Of a DNA stretch of 64,000 bases, positions 1-10,036 are shown one piece after another. The stretch is taken from the NCBI GenBank assembly GCA_001599595.1, contig BCHH01000016.1, positions 74,643 through 138,642 of the forward strand. The letters are read 5' to 3'. A model generated the notes under the pieces. That model was given only the letters and a program-made list of their open reading frames with translations. It made no database searches and was not told where the DNA came from. This stretch comes from Beverwykella pulmonaria. Lineage: Eukaryota; Ascomycota; Dothideomycetes; Pleosporales; Melanommataceae. The stretch's first letter is position 1. Each line of letters starts with the position of its first letter. A program made the position numbers and the translations under genes.

Positions 1-33
1 GGAAACTTGGGAGAATCAAAGGATCCCAGAGAT

Positions 34-95
34 CCCGCCAAGATGGGAGAATAGGGAGAATAGGAATCTCCCAGGTCCCCCGCCAAGATGGGAGA
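34..95. repeat. Short direct repeat at window edge
   Basis: The 17-bp word CCCGCCAAGATGGGAGA occurs at 34-50 and again at 79-95. The DNA that follows, with a TATATAAGGAGG box near 124, looks like a decayed LTR promoter, but no partner LTR can be recognised in the window, so the element class is not assigned. Confidence 0.5.
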
Positions 96-706
96 CTCGG
101 GATTCTATGTTCAAAAGAGGAAATATATAAGGAGGACAGTTTCCTATGTTATGTTTGCTCTTTGTAGTCAACTCAAATAACTTCACTCGTCTCTTACCCA
201 GATTGATACAGCAAGTTAGTTAGTCAATTTATTGATTGGATTTACCACCCTGTTGTCTTATATCATTGTCTTCGAACCTCACAGAATAATCCTACGACAC
301 CTACGCTTACGCACCGCCTTAGTACGGACCGGACCCAGTAAGTGTTCACCTCGTATAACATAAAGGTAAAGGTGAAAGTAAACAGTGAGCGCACGTGCGC
401 GGCGCTAGTCTTATCAATAACCCAACTAGCTACTGTACAAGCTCATAACTTCACAAAAAAAACTTACACAAATACAAAATTAGTACTAATTAAAAGCACA
501 CGTTAAGTTCTATTAGCTTGTGGGTTGTTACAGTTTTTTATTACAAGACTGTGGTGCTGCAAGCTTGTATAGTCCTAGCTGCACTAGTGAACCCTTTACT
601 TTCACCACAGTTTTAAGCAGCTTCTATTATTAACTTTCTACTTTCTACGCTTTCTTACACAAACAACTACTCTACCCTTAACTTCAACCTCACCAAACAC
701 ACTACA

Positions 707-1230
707 ATGGCTAGAACTAAGACTATACCTTACCCAGGACGTGGCAGCAAAGCGCCTAGAAAGACACTAGTTAGCCACCCTTAAACTAGTGGCAAGACTG
801 TGCTACCCCCTCTAAGGAAATGTTACTTCAAGCTAGGCAGTATGTTATCACAGCTATTAATCACAGCTATAAACTAAAAATATGCAGCTGTCGCGCTCTA
901 AGAGATTAGGAAGATTTAGAAGACTTTTAACCTGCTTATTTGCAAACTGCTGTTCCAGCGCCTTGTTTGTAAGATCTGCTAGGATTAGTGCAACAAGCCT
1001 GGCATGCGCTTTTAAGCTGAGGCTATTGAGGCAATCTAAGAGGCTGCTGAGGCATTTATAATTGGATTTCTGGAGGGTATGTTATTATTAACTGTGATAA
1101 TACTATATAGAATGCGCTAATACATATAGATTGCAATATAAATGCTATTCACGCGAAGAGGGTTACTATTTAGGAAAAAGACTCAAAACTAGCTAAACGC
1201 TACTACAACAAGCTTGGTCTGCTCATGTAG
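707..1230 (+). pseudogene. RIP-damaged centromeric histone H3 (CenH3/CENP-A)-like relic
   Basis: Translation from the ATG at 707 gives an H3-style tail (MARTK, then GSKAPRK) and, in the same frame after a tail about 16 residues longer than in canonical H3, a broken histone fold: VAL-EIRK, LLICKLLFQRLV, MRFQAEAIEAI, EAAEAFIIGFLE. A 53-nt GT-AG intron (1077-1129) then joins GAT across the splice to NINAIHAKRVTI and KDSKLAKR. In-frame stops (TAA/TAG) lie where H3 has Gln (RFQ, the LQE of alpha-2, VTIQ), as expected from C-to-T mutation of CAA/CAG. Loop 1 is about two residues longer than in H3, and the EAAEAF helix matches CenH3 rather than canonical H3 (which has SVEAY). The gene cannot make a histone as it stands. 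The histone-fold assignment is firm; the CenH3 subtype is an inference. Confidence 0.82.
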
Positions 1231-1687
1231 ACAGTAGGAGTTTATGCATACATGGCTAAGATAGGTGGTTTATGTTAAGGGTTAGGCTCTAGTTATGTGG
1301 ATCCTTTAGCTCGCCTCAGATCCTTCGTACAAAGCCTTGGCAGGACCTTATAAACTCTGCTAGCCTCTGCCCCCTTTGTTCTTCTTTATGCTTCCTTCTG
1401 TTACTAGATAGGAATACAATGCTTATTATTTAAGCCTCTTCTATCCTTTTACAGTTGAAGCAATTACAAGTATCTATAATGAATGCAATAGATAATACAC
1501 TATAACAATTAACTGCAATAAATGCTTAATACAATAACACGTGAGATTATAACTGTTATGTAAGAGTGGGACTTAATTCTTATTAATTAAAAGATATTTT
1601 TAATATCTAAAACAATAAAATACAATTACTCAGACCTAAGGCAACCCAAGCCAATAGACCCAACCCAACTCCATCTTAGTATTATAT

Positions 1688-1750
1688 AAACCCAACCCAA
1701 CCCAAGCCTTAGCATATTAGTCTGGGTAGGAGTGGGGTTGGGTTGGGTTT
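1688..1750. repeat. CCCAA-repeat inverted repeat (hairpin)
   Basis: AAACCCAACCCAACCC (1688-1703) and its exact reverse complement (1735-1750) face each other across 31 bp. Further CCCAA units lie around 1636-1662 and 1771-1785. The motif resembles a telomere-like simple repeat, but the unit is CCCAA, not the CCCTAA usual in filamentous fungi. It sits between two RIP-damaged relics. Confidence 0.6.
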
Positions 1751-1849
1751 ATTACATAAGCTAACCCAAGCTAACCCAACCCCTACCCATTCGCCAGCCT
1801 AACTAGCTCTAGAGGCCAAGTACACACTACTTTGACAACTAAGGAACAG

Positions 1850-2532
1850 TACGCTGCACAACAAGCTAGAGGAGCCTACATCACTTCTACTTGCCAACCT
1901 AAAGCTTCTTTTGATCTATCCTTTGCTGCCTAGGTAACTAGTCCTAAGAAGAGTAATATTATAGCTTTAAATAAGTGCATCTAATAGCAAGTTGACAACC
2001 TGCACAGAGGTCTTAAGTATCTTAAGTTAGACGTTAATACTCTACGCCTAGTTGCCTTTACAGACGCCTCCTTTGCAAATAACAAGGACCTCTCCTTACA
2101 GATTGGCTATGTTATCACGCTCGCAGACGCTACAGGCAGGGCCAATATTATCTACTAGTCCTCTACCAAGTGCAAGAGGGTTACTAGGAGCGTCCTAGCT
2201 TTGGAGCTCTACGCCATAGGCCACAGCTTTAATGTTGCAGCAGTACTTAAATCCACGGCAGACTGTATCTTGCAGATTTAGCTACCCCTTGTTCTGTGTA
2301 CTAATTCCAGATCACTCTACAACTGCTTAGTTAAGTTAGGCACTACTACTAAGAAGCGCCTTATAATTAACGTTATGTGCTTGCGGCAATTATATAAGCG
2401 TAGGGAAATCGCAGAGGTCAAATGGGTGGATGGAGACAGCAACCCTGCTAATTCTATGACAAAGAGCAAGGCATTATCCGCGCTGGGTCAACTAATCAAT
2501 ACAAATCACGTGGAAGTCAAGACTATAGGATA
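1850..2532 (+). pseudogene. Ty1/copia retrotransposon relic (RT end and RNase H)
   Basis: One forward frame reads through with several TAA/TAG stops and shows copia hallmarks: QQARGAYI and ASFDLSFAA (end of the reverse transcriptase region), LRLVAFTDASFANNKD (RNase H, with the first catalytic Asp), GYVITLADATG, STKCKRVTRSV, LALELYAIGH (second acidic position) and EVKWVDGDSNPANSMTK. Stops replace the Trp expected in the HWSSTK motif and Trp/Gln in the LQWQ motif, consistent with RIP. No gag, integrase or intact reverse transcriptase is present nearby, so this is a 3'-end fragment. Confidence 0.88.
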
Positions 2533-2671
2533 GGTGGAACGCGGAGCAGGAGTTACAGAATAAGTAGGGGTTACAGATAGGGGAAACGTATTGGGGATTG
2601 TTTACAAAGGTTCTAAGTATCAGTTTCTGGATAATTGTTTTAGTTAATCTGGCGACCTAGAGAGTTGCCAG

Positions 2672-2890
2672 TGTTGGTATCACATGATTTCTCAGCGTTG
2701 ATATCACGTGATTTCCCCGCTCTGGCGGCAGTCACATGATCAGCTTTCTGAGTCAAGGATCCTCAAGGATCCTTGTATCTTAGAACCTTAAGAATATCAT
2801 CACCACACAAGCAGGACACTAATACTACGGTATTGGAGCCCACTGCTACGTGGTAATACATTCAACCAGTCGATTACCTCTTACTGTGAC
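2672..2890 (+). mobile_element. Probable 3' LTR of the copia relic
   Basis: About 140 bp after the RNase H relic comes a sequence that begins TGTTGGTATCACATGATTTC and has an internal near-repeat (GTTGATATCACGTGATTTCC). The position and the TG start fit a copia 3' LTR. The right boundary is a guess because no second LTR copy is present for comparison. Confidence 0.4.
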
Positions 2891-3223
2891 CGTGAATAAC
2901 CTCGGGGTTACCGACACTAAGATACCAAGGTGATCGTAAGCCCAGAACAATGCTATTGATATGGATATCAGTCTGCTGCAACATATATATTAGCAGTAAA
3001 TTACATAAATGATACACTGCATACATACACAATGCATAATCTTACCCCTTTACAGAAATTAATTCAGCTCTAACTCTTAAGAGACATGATATTTTCGATG
3101 CATTCATTGTATGTTTAGTCCCTCGTATCTCTATGGATTGGACGAGTATAGATATTAAGGAATTAACTTCTCTCCTAATGCCAAGTACATGTAACTTAGC
3201 ATTTGTCTAACAACGTGAAACTT

Positions 3224-3664
3224 TCAACGATAGAAATCAATCCCAGCACTAATCATCCTCACCCAATTGTCAGCCACATTCCCAGACAGGAACTGAACTT
3301 GTACACAAACAATCGTCCCCCAGAGCACCTCCGGGTGACTCGGAACATCGTATCGGAACATATTTGGGGAGGAAGCCGTTACGTTTAGGTTGTCATAATT
3401 TGCAAGCCTCTTCTCGCCATCCCAGACATGGAAGCTAATGATTTTGGCGCCTGGGCCCGTCTGAAGGCGTATCATTGCCGAGAAGGCGCGAAGGCGGTCC
3501 CCATCCACGATAACAGGCGTTGGAATGGCGAAATGGCACCATCCTTGGGTGGACTCGTTGTACGGGGTGACGGTAGCCCATGGTCCTTGACGGAAGGCTT
3601 GCCATGAGGAAGATTCGAGGGCGACGTTGGCGCCATGAATCCATGCTGCTTGCTTGATGGACAT
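3224..3664 (-). CDS. DUF6623-like small hypothetical protein
   Basis: Single-exon ORF of 146 aa starting at ATG 3664. The sequence contains IHGANVALE, WCHFAIPTPVIVDGDRLR, KIISFHVWDGEKRLA and VPSHPEVLWG. From memory this matches the short all-beta DUF6623 family found in bacteria and fungi, usually uncharacterised and without a signal peptide. The reading frame is intact although it is flanked by RIP-damaged relics and transposons, so it is probably a real gene. A TATA-like stretch (revcomp of CTCTTTATAG) lies about 95 bp upstream. The function is unknown, and the family call rests on motif recall rather than a search. Confidence 0.7.
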   Translation of the reverse strand: MSIKQAAWIHGANVALESSSWQAFRQGPWATVTPYNESTQGWCHFAIPTPVIVDGDRLRAFSAMIRLQTGPGAKIISFHVWDGEKRLANYDNLNVTASSPNMFRYDVPSHPEVLWGTIVCVQVQFLSGNVADNWVRMISAGIDFYR

Positions 3665-3770
3665 TATGACAGGTATAAGGTGGTGTTTTGTATCTTTGGA
3701 ACTTGAACTGACTGTCTTTTCGTTATAACAAGACGATACTGATTATACTCCTCTCTTTATAGTCAACTTA

Positions 3771-5529
3771 GGCACTGTTCAGCCCAGGGCCAGGGCCAGG
3801 GAAAAGTAGATTTCTGGAGGTGGTATGTGCTCAGAGGACTGGTCCAGGAAAGTTAAATTATAAGCGCTAGGTGTGGTAATAATCTAGCTTGAAAATAGAG
3901 GGCTGTTTAGTCCAACTATAGTAATTTTGGTGGCAAGAAGGAATTATATCTTTGTTAGCCGCGGGGTTGTTGTTTTTGTTACATCCTGGTGTCTGAGAAG
4001 TCTCTCTAGTAGGGCATCCCAAACCTTGCGCTTAAGGCGCGTTTTCTTAAACAATTAGATGTTGTTTCTTATACAACTAGATAACTATTTAGCACTATTC
4101 TAACTATCTTTGGTGTGCTTGCTTACGCCTTTAGGTTTATAATAGGTATTAAAATAATGCTGTAGAAGTACAGCAAAGGCGCTAAGGACTGACACAACAA
4201 TAGTAATTGCTGCACAATGAGGATTAACGTTAGTTATAGTTTATTACAATTATAGGATTCCAGAAGCTAATAACAGGCAAGTGCAGTAGCTAAGCGCTAA
4301 GATTAATTTAATACACGAAATCTGATTACTACTTCACGTAGCAATCAGGGCTGCCAACCGGACGAAGTACGTACCCATAGTACGTGAATTATACGGTCAC
4401 GTGATATGTACAAACGTAATCAATTTGTGAGTCGTAGTTTTCGTTTCGTTTAGCATAAATCCTGTACTTACTACGCCTATACATTAATAACTTTGGCGGC
4501 GGGTTTCGTGCCCATTGGAGGAGGTTGTTTACCTGTTGGCATAAAGCTTTTTGTTGCTAAAGTTGTGTTTTGTTGCAGCTACAAATCTTCTATGACTCAT
4601 GCAATAGGGGGATCATCAGTGGCTTTAGGCATCTACCTCTCATACCTGCGTATTATTGTGATGCAGCAATTTGTTTAATCTTCTTAGGCATCATCCGCGG
4701 CCTTATTAACGCCCTACATCTCCCATTAAGCAGGTTCTCAATTTGGCAAGGCTTAGTAATAGGCGTCTAGCTTGCGCCTTAACGCTAGCGCGGTGCGACA
4801 ACAAGCTAATATTGCGTGAAAACTAGCTCCGCGGTAATTGAACTGCCTCTCTACAATAAACAATCTAACGTTGCTTTAGATTGTTATTAACCTGCCTATC
4901 TTATCTTACGCTGTCACAACAATCCTTAATCTAAAGCTCACAACAAGGCAGACAAGTTTAACAACTAGCAATTACTCCTCTCACAAGAAAACTTGTTTTG
5001 CAACGCTATTATTAATCCTAAGCATAGCTGCAGCAAAGGAAAGAACTAACTAAGCAGGGGAGTAATCTAGAGCAAGTTAACTACTCTAGCAGCTCACATA
5101 ACAGCCACTACGCCCACGTAACTTCTCACTTTAAGGCGAAACGTACAAACGTAGCAGCAATTTCAAACGTTACTTTTACGCTACGTACTTGGCTCTCAAT
5201 TCACCCTTTACGTACAAACGTACCAACAATCTGAGAAGTAGCAGGCACAAAAAGGGCGAGCCGTAGCGTAGTACGTACGGTTGGCAGCCCTGGTAGCAAT
5301 ACTAGGGAAAACTTGTTAACACCCTTAGTTGGCTAGTGACACTGGGATATGCAAATCCCTACCTAAATAGGCAATGAGAGTTATTTTATGCAGCCAAGCT
5401 CAGTAGCTCTAGTGGAAACCTGTTCCCCTGTTAGTTCCACTGAACAGCTCCCCATTTTTAACTCCAGAAATCCACTGGGCCAGGAAATCTTGCCAAGATC
5501 CTCCCGGCCCTGGGCTACTGAACAGTGCC
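3771..5529. mobile_element. PIF/Harbinger-type non-autonomous element (outer)
   Basis: The ends are inverted repeats: GGCACTGTTCAG then CCCAGGGCC on the left, and the reverse complement GGCACTGTTCAG (TA)GCCCAGGGCC on the right. They are flanked by a 3-bp direct repeat TTA (3768-3770 and 5530-5532). TTA/TAA duplications and TIRs of the form GGSNCTGTTCA are characteristic of PIF/Harbinger elements. No DDE transposase or MYB-like ORF is visible inside. Removing the nested hAT-type element leaves about 0.8 kb, so this is a MITE-like derivative. Confidence 0.72.
4346..5292. mobile_element. hAT-type non-autonomous transposon (nested)
   Basis: A 947-bp element with perfect 15-bp terminal inverted repeats CAGGGCTGCCAACCG, flanked by a perfect 8-bp target-site duplication GTAGCAAT (4338-4345 and 5293-5300). 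Eight-bp duplications and CAGGG-type termini are diagnostic of the hAT superfamily. Sub-terminal copies of GTACAAACGTA occur near both ends (about 4408, 5146 and 5210), as expected for transposase-binding repeats. There is no intact transposase ORF. It is inserted inside the Harbinger-type element, so it is the younger of the two. Confidence 0.85.
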
Positions 5530-5532
5530 TTA

Positions 5533-6966
5533 GCCTGGCTTCAATATTGATTGAACTGAACTGACCTGACCTGATCGAAAATCATATAGTGGCTGACTAT
5601 CATTTTGTTATACGTTGCAGTTGCCGGGTTAGCGGTATTGGATAAATCCTTCATGCATCTAGATTTGAGACAATGATTCTGTAACGGCGCACTAGACCGT
5701 TCCACCACGCTATCAAAATATCAGACATTGAAAACTATAACAGCATTCAATGTAGTGCGTAACTCGCTTAATAGGAACTGGTCTACCCGAGCGCCCGGCC
5801 GGCCTAGCGAAGACCCCGTTACAGATTCGCTCCTAGTAATTTCGTCTATCAAGAAAAGGAGGTGAAGCTGAATTCATTAGACGATGTTGAAAAGCCACAG
5901 CTGGGTATAGTGTGAGAAAAGAGGGATTTAGACTGGAAATTATTGGGAGCAGCATTATAGGCGCGAGCTGATAGAGCATATCTAAAGATCAGGCCATGGT
6001 GCGGCTAATACACTTTACGCCAATGTGATAGTGTTTGAGCTAAATGTGCGCTACTTCTACCTTTGACTCGTGCTCATGTAACGTGTGGTCGAGCTGACGA
6101 GCAGTGCCGTCACATCACGACAATAGGGAAGAAGATTGGAGGCAAGTAGATGTACTGTGGTTTAGGCTTATACGCGTTGCTATAGTTCATTCGTGGGATC
6201 CGTGCTGTTATAACTCGTCGAGGGATCCGTGCTGCCATGGTTCGTTTGTAGGATCTGTAGGCAAGGCTAGAAGATTAACCAAACAGGGCGCAGCCTATCC
6301 CAAGCTCCTATCTTCCATACTAAGCCGGCCATTGGACTTTCATGATGTCGTCGTCGTACTCTTGGATATGTGTAAAGAGGGTTTGTGATAGCAGCGAGCA
6401 GACTTCTGTATTCGTATCAAAGAGTCTACAGTGAAATCGAACGTTATTCTCCAGATTTTAACTTGTGACGATGAATCGGGCGATGATGCATTCTATCCGA
6501 TCGTCTTCAAATTGTCGAATGCGGACCCGAAAGTACATCTGGGCTTAATGGAGCATTCTATAAAGTGACTGCCAAAGGGTGTTGTCGATGTCAGCCTACG
6601 ACCAGTCTAATTTTGGGAATGGTCCGCTGCTAGTTTTTGTCATGATGAGAAGAGGCAGTCAATCGCCCGAAGGGTAAATGTGTATACAAGGAGTGTGAAA
6701 GCGGCGAAGAGCTCACTGCTCGCACGACAACTATATATACCCATAAAGGGAGCTAGCTATAATAGGACATATGGTAGAACACGTGCGACACGTGACAGTT
6801 TCAGGCAACACTCGAAGTGGCCCCCACGCTAACTCCCTCATCTCCTCCAAGAGTCGGGATTAGAGAAAGTGAGCTTGCCCTCAAATACGTTCCAATATCT
6901 TCCGCCACTCTCAATTCCGTATTCCATGTTCTTGCTTCTCTTACCGCTCTCCCGCTCCTTGACACA
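5533..6966. other. Gene-free stretch with F-box gene promoter
   Basis: No convincing gene is seen. Short open frames here start at non-ATG codons and resemble nothing known. A TATA box (CTATATATAC, 6731-6740) and CACGTG-containing DNA (about 6780) precede the F-box-like gene. Confidence 0.5.
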
Positions 6967-7794
6967 ATGTCTCTATCTGCACTCCCAAAAGAGCTCATCC
7001 TCATGACAACGAAATATCTTCCCCTCCTCTCCATCGAGTCCCTCGCCCTCACATTCAACCAAAACATCACACTCATCTGCCTCTCTCTACTGAAACCACT
7101 TTTTGCCCGCCGCTGTCACAAAGCCTTGATGGAATCACGTTTCGATGCCTTCCGCGCCAAACCTCTGTATTACGGTGCCTTGCTACTCGACGAAAACAAA
7201 TACACATCACGAGATGTGTTGGACAAGCGGCGAGACCTCTTTCGCATAGGTAAAGAGGCAGAATTGTTGCGAAGAGGAAGCTTCAATGCGATGTTCGCGT
7301 TGGATTATCTGGAGTTGAAGGAGGATCTGCACTGGTTAGTACCAGTGGATAAAGAAACGGAAAAGCACCAGGACGGGCACAAACATTCCTCCGCTATGAC
7401 TGTTGAAGAGTTGGAAAAATTGCAGAAAGATGCGAAGAAGGCAGACGTGAAGCTACCTCTCAGTTTTATCAAGCTTGCTACGAGTCTGGAATTGATGAAC
7501 AGGGTTCCCGGCGGAGGCTCAGTTTTCTGCATTGGAGGTCTTTGCAGAGTTCCTGCAGCTATTGACAAAGGCGCAGGTGGGTATATAGTTCGGATGTATT
7601 GTGACCAGCAGGGCTGCGGGTACTGGAGCTTGTACATCGAACCGGGGGAGGAAGGGAGACATTGCGTTCTGGGGACGAATCCGGATCCGGATCGTGATAG
7701 TTTCCCATATGACGATGACGATGAAGATGCGGGTTGGGAGGAATGCGCTGCGACAGAGGAGGAGCGGAAACGAGCGAACAAGGATGGGAGATGA
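6967..7794 (+). CDS. F-box-like domain protein, possibly frameshifted near its end
   Basis: 275 aa from ATG 6967. The N-terminus (LPKELILMTTKYLPLLSIES) has the LPxEL...I..YL pattern of an F-box, followed by a helical body and a C-terminal part with Cys pairs (FCIGGLCRVP, CDQQGCGYWSLY) and an acidic stretch (DDDDEDAGWEE). F-box proteins recruit substrates to SCF ubiquitin ligases; fungi have many fast-evolving copies. A TATA box lies 230 bp upstream. After the stop, the neighbouring frame stays open to 7964 and reads protein-like (MARMYVDEVSFEGLGFEQW, LALVYFEPRLSG), so the native product may continue beyond a frameshift. I could find no GT-AG intron that joins the frames. Confidence 0.65.
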   Translation: MSLSALPKELILMTTKYLPLLSIESLALTFNQNITLICLSLLKPLFARRCHKALMESRFDAFRAKPLYYGALLLDENKYTSRDVLDKRRDLFRIGKEAELLRRGSFNAMFALDYLELKEDLHWLVPVDKETEKHQDGHKHSSAMTVEELEKLQKDAKKADVKLPLSFIKLATSLELMNRVPGGGSVFCIGGLCRVPAAIDKGAGGYIVRMYCDQQGCGYWSLYIEPGEEGRHCVLGTNPDPDRDSFPYDDDDEDAGWEECAATEEERKRANKDGR

Positions 7795-8405
7795 TGGCGA
7801 GGATGTATGTGGACGAGGTGAGTTTTGAGGGATTAGGGTTTGAGCAGTGGCTTGCCTTGGTTTATTTTGAGCCGCGGTTGAGTGGGGCGTTGAGTTGTGA
7901 GGCAGAGGACGGGGAAGCGTTGGAGCCGTTGAGAAAGTATGTGAGATATAACTACTTCAATTAGTTATAGAATCTAACGCACTTGCACATTAAACTGCAA
8001 GCAAAGCAACTATAACATGGTTTTTCCTTAGTAGTGCAGTAAATCCGGTAAGTCAACGCTAAAATATTCTATCCCGTGCTCTAGGTCTTCCACGAGGTTC
8101 AACTTACTGAAACCAGTTCGGGAATCCACAAAAGATTGGGTGAATAGAATCATCTAAAAGTCTAATAAATATACACAACCAAATTTCTCGTATTTCTAGA
8201 TCCAAGGCCATTTATTGAGGAAATTTTAACTTGTAGTATACATGAAAAGTTTCTGCTGTTTCGTACCTGTGTAAGCAATCACACTTCCACAACATGTAAA
8301 CACTAAGATTCAACGACTGACCAAAAAATTGAAAGATATGAAAAAACTCTTATCCACAACGACGGACTGCACCAGTAGCCGAGAACATCTCGTTCCATCT
8401 ACCAC
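7795..8405. other. Intergenic; open continuation of F-box gene, then AT-rich spacer
   Basis: To 7964 the +1-shifted frame of the F-box-like gene stays open. The rest is AT-rich 3' sequence between two convergent genes with no further gene visible. Confidence 0.4.
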
Positions 8406-9951
8406 CTAGAAATGCCTGGGAATCAACTTGACGGTGATTAGATTGGACGGCGGGATCTCAGGATGCTCGATCAGCGGTGCATAACCATCGGGTAGAGGAG
8501 CTGGTGTAGTTGCTGCTTGAGAATCGGGGGCAGAAGTGGGTGCTGGTTCGGAAGCAGCCGCAGAAGAAGGGGGATCCTGTTGTTCCGGCACGGGGAGTTC
8601 AGGCGCGAGCGTGGGGGTGGGTAAGGATTCGTGGACAGCAGTGGAGCTGTTGAGAGCTTCTTGGACGGCAGTGGAGGTAGGTGCGGATTCGTAGACATTA
8701 TTGGAGCTGGTGAGAGCTTCTTGGACGGCAGTGGAGGTAGGTGCGGATTCGTGGACAGCAGTGGAGCTAGTGAGAGCTTCTTGGGCGGCAGCGGAGGTAG
8801 GTGCAGATTCGTGTACGGTAGTGGAGCTGGTGAGAAATTCTTGGACGCTGGTTGAGGTGGGGGCTGTCTCATGGGCCGCAGTTGACGAGGGAGTTTCGGG
8901 GACGACGGCCGTGGAAACTCCTTCAGCGACCACCGTGACGGCTGGCGCAGCCTCAGGCTTTTGTGTAGCTTCACTCGCGACTACAACCACGGTAGATCCC
9001 TGATAGACCGCAGTTACCGTGGCTCCAGGCTGGTACATAGCAGCTGCCGAAGAAGTCGCCTGTTCTGTCGCATTTTTGTTTTCTTCCTCCAGTTTGGCAA
9101 TGTGCTCGGCCTCGGCTTGCTTTGCGGCTTGCTGGTGCTCAAGTTCTTTCTTGTCTGCCTCTGCCTTCTTCGCAGCGTCTTCGGCTTGGAGTTTGGCGAC
9201 GTGTTCGGCTTCCATTTTTTTAGCGGCTACAGGATTGTCAGTTAATGGATTTATATTAAATTGTGAGATTCAGTATCATACCTTCCTGATGCGCGAGTTC
9301 CTTTGCCTGAGCAGCCGCCACATGCTCGGCCTCCATCTTTTTTGCTGCCTCTTGCTTGGCGAGATCTTCTGCTTGAGCCTTCGCTTGGTGTTCTGCTTCC
9401 ATCTTTTTCGCTGCTTCTTGCTTGGCGAGATCTTCTGCTTGAGCCTTCGCTTGGTGTTCTGCTTCCATCTTTTTCGCTGCTTCTTGCTTGGCGAGATCTT
9501 CTGCCTGAGCCTTCGCTTGGTGTTCTGCTTCCATCTTCTTGGCCTCTGTACAATTGTCAGTATTAACCGAAAGAGAATTGCACCAAATACTACGGAACTC
9601 TGGCTTACCCTCTTGCTTCTTCAAGTCCTCTTCTTGCGCTTTCTTCACATGTTCAGCTTCCATAGCATCGGCAGCGGCTTTGTGTTCGGCGGCTGAATTG
9701 TTTATCAGTGAACAGTTAGATCTATGAATCAATAAGATGGACTCACCAGCCTTGTCTGCGGCAGCCTTTTCCTCCTCGGCCTTCTTCTGTTCAGCAGCTG
9801 CATCCGGAGCAACTACAGGCGCCGGTTCCATCACATGCTCAGTCCGCACCACCAATCTCGCATTACGAATATCACCGCCATCGGCGGGTACAGGGCTACC
9901 AGCTACAAGAGCCGCGGAAAAAAGTGCAATGAGTGGATATACGGTCTTCAT
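8406..9951 (-). CDS. Secreted protein made of two classes of tandem repeat
   Basis: Four exons (9951-9747, 9692-9609, 9545-9282, 9226-8406) give 457 aa. A signal peptide (MKTVYPLIALFSAALVAGS) starts the protein. Residues about 45-230 are charged, Ala/Glu/Lys-rich coiled-coil repeats of 22 aa with core MEAEHQAKAQAEDLAKQ, three of them nearly identical at DNA level (66-bp unit). The second half is Ser/Thr/Ala-rich with five 20-aa units of type VHESAPTSTAVQEAL (60-bp unit, about 8620-8870), a likely O-mannosylated stalk. No GPI signal is obvious at the C-terminus (LITVKLIPRHF). All three introns are phase 1 and fall at the A-A junction before a MEAEH unit. The protein is probably extracellular or wall-associated; an effector or adhesin role is conceivable but unsupported. 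Confidence 0.85.
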
Positions 9952-9978
9952 TATAAATATTGTGCGTTGGTATTTCTC

Positions 9979-10036
9979 GTCGAAAGTCTGAAGCGAAGGT
10001 TTTCTAAGTCGAAAGTCTGAAGCGAAGGTTTTCTAA
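9979..10036. repeat. 29-bp perfect tandem direct repeat
   Basis: Two adjacent identical 29-bp units (9979-10007 and 10008-10036, beginning GTCGAAAGTCTGAAGCG) lie just upstream of the start codon of the repeat-rich secreted protein gene, in its probable 5' UTR or promoter. A partial third copy (ATCGAAGCGAAAGG) follows. Confidence 0.85.

Noticed and set aside
5625..5725. tRNA-like stretch on the minus strand (GTGGTGGAACGGTCTAGTGCGCC)
   Set aside because: No convincing acceptor stem, B box or anticodon arm could be folded by eye; it is perhaps a SINE fragment.
6104..6388. 94-aa plus-strand frame
   Set aside because: It starts at GTG, contains imperfect repeats of DPCC, and has no recognisable family or promoter.
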